DNA of 64,000 nucleotides from Oscheius dolichura (taxonomy: Eukaryota > Nematoda > Chromadorea > Rhabditida > Rhabditidae). Location of the stretch: assembly GCA_932521035.1 (NCBI GenBank), contig OW051496.1, forward strand, positions 9,052,001 through 9,116,000, written 5' to 3'. The notes beneath the pieces are model-generated. The model had not been told where the DNA came from. It made no database searches and was given only the letters and a program-made list of their open reading frames with translations. Position numbers and translations under genes: made by a program. Position 1 is the first letter of the stretch; the number at the start of each line of letters is the position of its first letter. Of the stretch, positions 62,869-64,000 are shown piece after piece.

Positions 62869-64000
62869 CTTAATATCCGGGGGCGGTACGAGGGGGAGGA
62901 CAGTGGTCGCAACCTCCTGAAATTGGTCAATTTACTCAATAAATAAGGACTAGACTCACCGGGAGATCCGCTCTCTCCGTCGGGACCGTGTTCTCCATCG
63001 GATCCGTTGTTTCCGGGGGCTCCGTCCTTTCCGTTGTCTCCGGCGGGTCCCTGTTGTCCAGCGGCTCCGGGGTTTCCAGGGGCTCCGGGTCCTCCAGCAG
63101 GTCCGGGGGGTCCAGCGGGTCCAGGAGGTCCGGGAGGTCCGTTGGGGCCGGGAACTTCGTGAACTTGTCCGGGAGCTCCGGGCTGTCCAGCATTTCCGGG
63201 CTGGCCGTCGTTGCCAGGGGGTCCCTGAGGTCCGGGTGCTCCGGGTCCTCCAGCGTTTCCGGGGGCTCCAGGGGCTCCGGGGGCTCCGGGGTTTCCGTTG
63301 GGTCCCTTGGGTCCGGCGTTTCCAGCGGGTCCGGCGGGGCCGGTGGGGCAGTCGAAGCAGAAGTCGTGCTGGGGAGCGGGGGTGGCGGCGGGTCCGTCGG
63401 GGCCGTCCTTGCCGGGCTGTCCTGGCTCTCCGTCTCCTCCGTCCTCTCCGTCGGGTCCGGGGGGTCCCGGGGGTCCGGCAGCGGAGACTCCACATCCGCA
63501 GCAGCCTCCCTGTCCTCCGAAGCTGCCCTCGACGGCGGCGCTGGCTCCATAGCCGGCCTGTCGCTTGCTCCTCACTCCTCCAACCTTGGCGAGGACCTGG
63601 GTCCTGGTGACCTCACGCCAGATGTTGCTGGATCGGGATTTGCAGAAGTCGACCTCGGACTGCATAACGGACTGCATGTGCTGCATGTAGTTGTAGACCA
63701 TGGGCACGGAGATGACGCAGACGAGGGTGGCCATCGTGGCCACGGCCACTCCGAAGAAGGCGATCCTGCGGAGAGAGTTGGCTTCCACCTCCAGTTGTTT
63801 TTCGTCTACCATCTGCAAGAATATTCCGTTTAATGTGTTCTAACAGGGAAGGGAGGAGGCCTTTTATGATTAGGGGGAGAGGGTAGGTCAAATGGTTTAC
63901 ACCGGCCTGCCACTGCCTGGGAAAGACAAAAGAAAGGGGGAAAGTAGACCAAAATGAGGAGATCTGGGAATAGAAAGAGAAACCAGAAAATAAGAAGTGT
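62869..64000. repeat. Right arm of the collagen palindrome (runs off the window)
   Basis: Inverted copy of 59391-60526. Differences seen are a 3-base indel near 63961, a few synonymous changes in the coding part and one base in the intron. Confidence 0.9.
62870..63812 (-). CDS. Cuticle collagen, right copy
   Basis: Exons 63812-62960 and 62916-62870 mirror the left copy base for base in length (853 and 47 nt) and encode an identical 299-residue protein as far as I can compare. The few nucleotide differences fall at third positions, for example GGC/GGA and CCT/CCC type changes. Its 3' UTR is unlike that of the left copy. The two genes are convergent. It probably shares the promoter of the left copy, but that part lies beyond the window. 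Confidence 0.96.

Overview
The window reads as a nematode (Chromadorea-like) nuclear genome segment. The evidence is cuticle-type collagens, UNC-18, gamma-syntrophin and CLIK-repeat proteins close to their Caenorhabditis counterparts, many introns of about 35-60 bp, and several start codons sitting just after a TTTCAG-type acceptor with no visible upstream exon, as expected for spliced-leader trans-splicing. No bacterial, viral or organellar genes were recognised. All gene models were spliced by eye using GT-AG sites, frame continuity and family conservation.

Layout. 0.7-2.5 kb (+): a two-module protein that resembles DM9/DUF3421 repeats. 3.3-6.4 kb (-): a secreted protein with repeats resembling the bacterial tandem repeat (Btd) fold. 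6.6-7.2 kb (-): a small unknown protein. 7.7-12.9 kb (-): protein kinase N. 14.5-19.7 kb (+): a close-packed run of exosome Csl4, a ZC3H3-like four-finger CCCH protein and an AT-hook/coiled-coil protein, probably an operon. 19.9-21.6 kb (-): an F-box/LRR-like protein. 22.1-24.7 kb (+): a CLIK/calponin-like actin-binding protein. 25.0-25.7 kb (-): rpl-35. 26.8-28.2 kb (-): a short divergent Sec1/Munc18 protein. 29.3-33.2 kb (-): unc-18. 35.3-38.8 kb (+): gamma-syntrophin stn-2. 40.6-42.7 kb (+): an eight-repeat PUF protein. 43.2-43.6 kb (+): a small possible membrane protein. 44.3-45.0 kb (-): a small, probably mitochondrial protein. 45.8-46.3 kb (+): rpl-38, followed by an SR cyclophilin at 46.5-48.9 kb. 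51.0-52.9 kb (-): an ADP/ATP carrier with an LEA-like N-terminal extension. 59.6-60.5 kb (+) and 62.9-63.8 kb (-): two nearly identical collagens forming a large tail-to-tail palindrome that runs off the right edge.

The repeat landscape is distinctive. A family of 23-bp inverted arms (ctgccgag...gggtgcgg) forms small hairpins at many places. Two longer fold-back element types of about 0.37-0.57 kb sit in stn-2 introns and upstream of the SM-like gene. A decayed copy of the stn-2 last exon lies at 44.1-44.3 kb. The most unusual coding observation is the ADP/ATP carrier carrying tandem 11-residue LEA-like repeats, encoded by a 33-bp DNA repeat. By function the genes fall into synaptic/muscle (unc-18, stn-2, CLIK), RNA processing (exos-1, ZC3H3-like, SR cyclophilin, PUF), translation (rpl-35, rpl-38) and cuticle (collagens).
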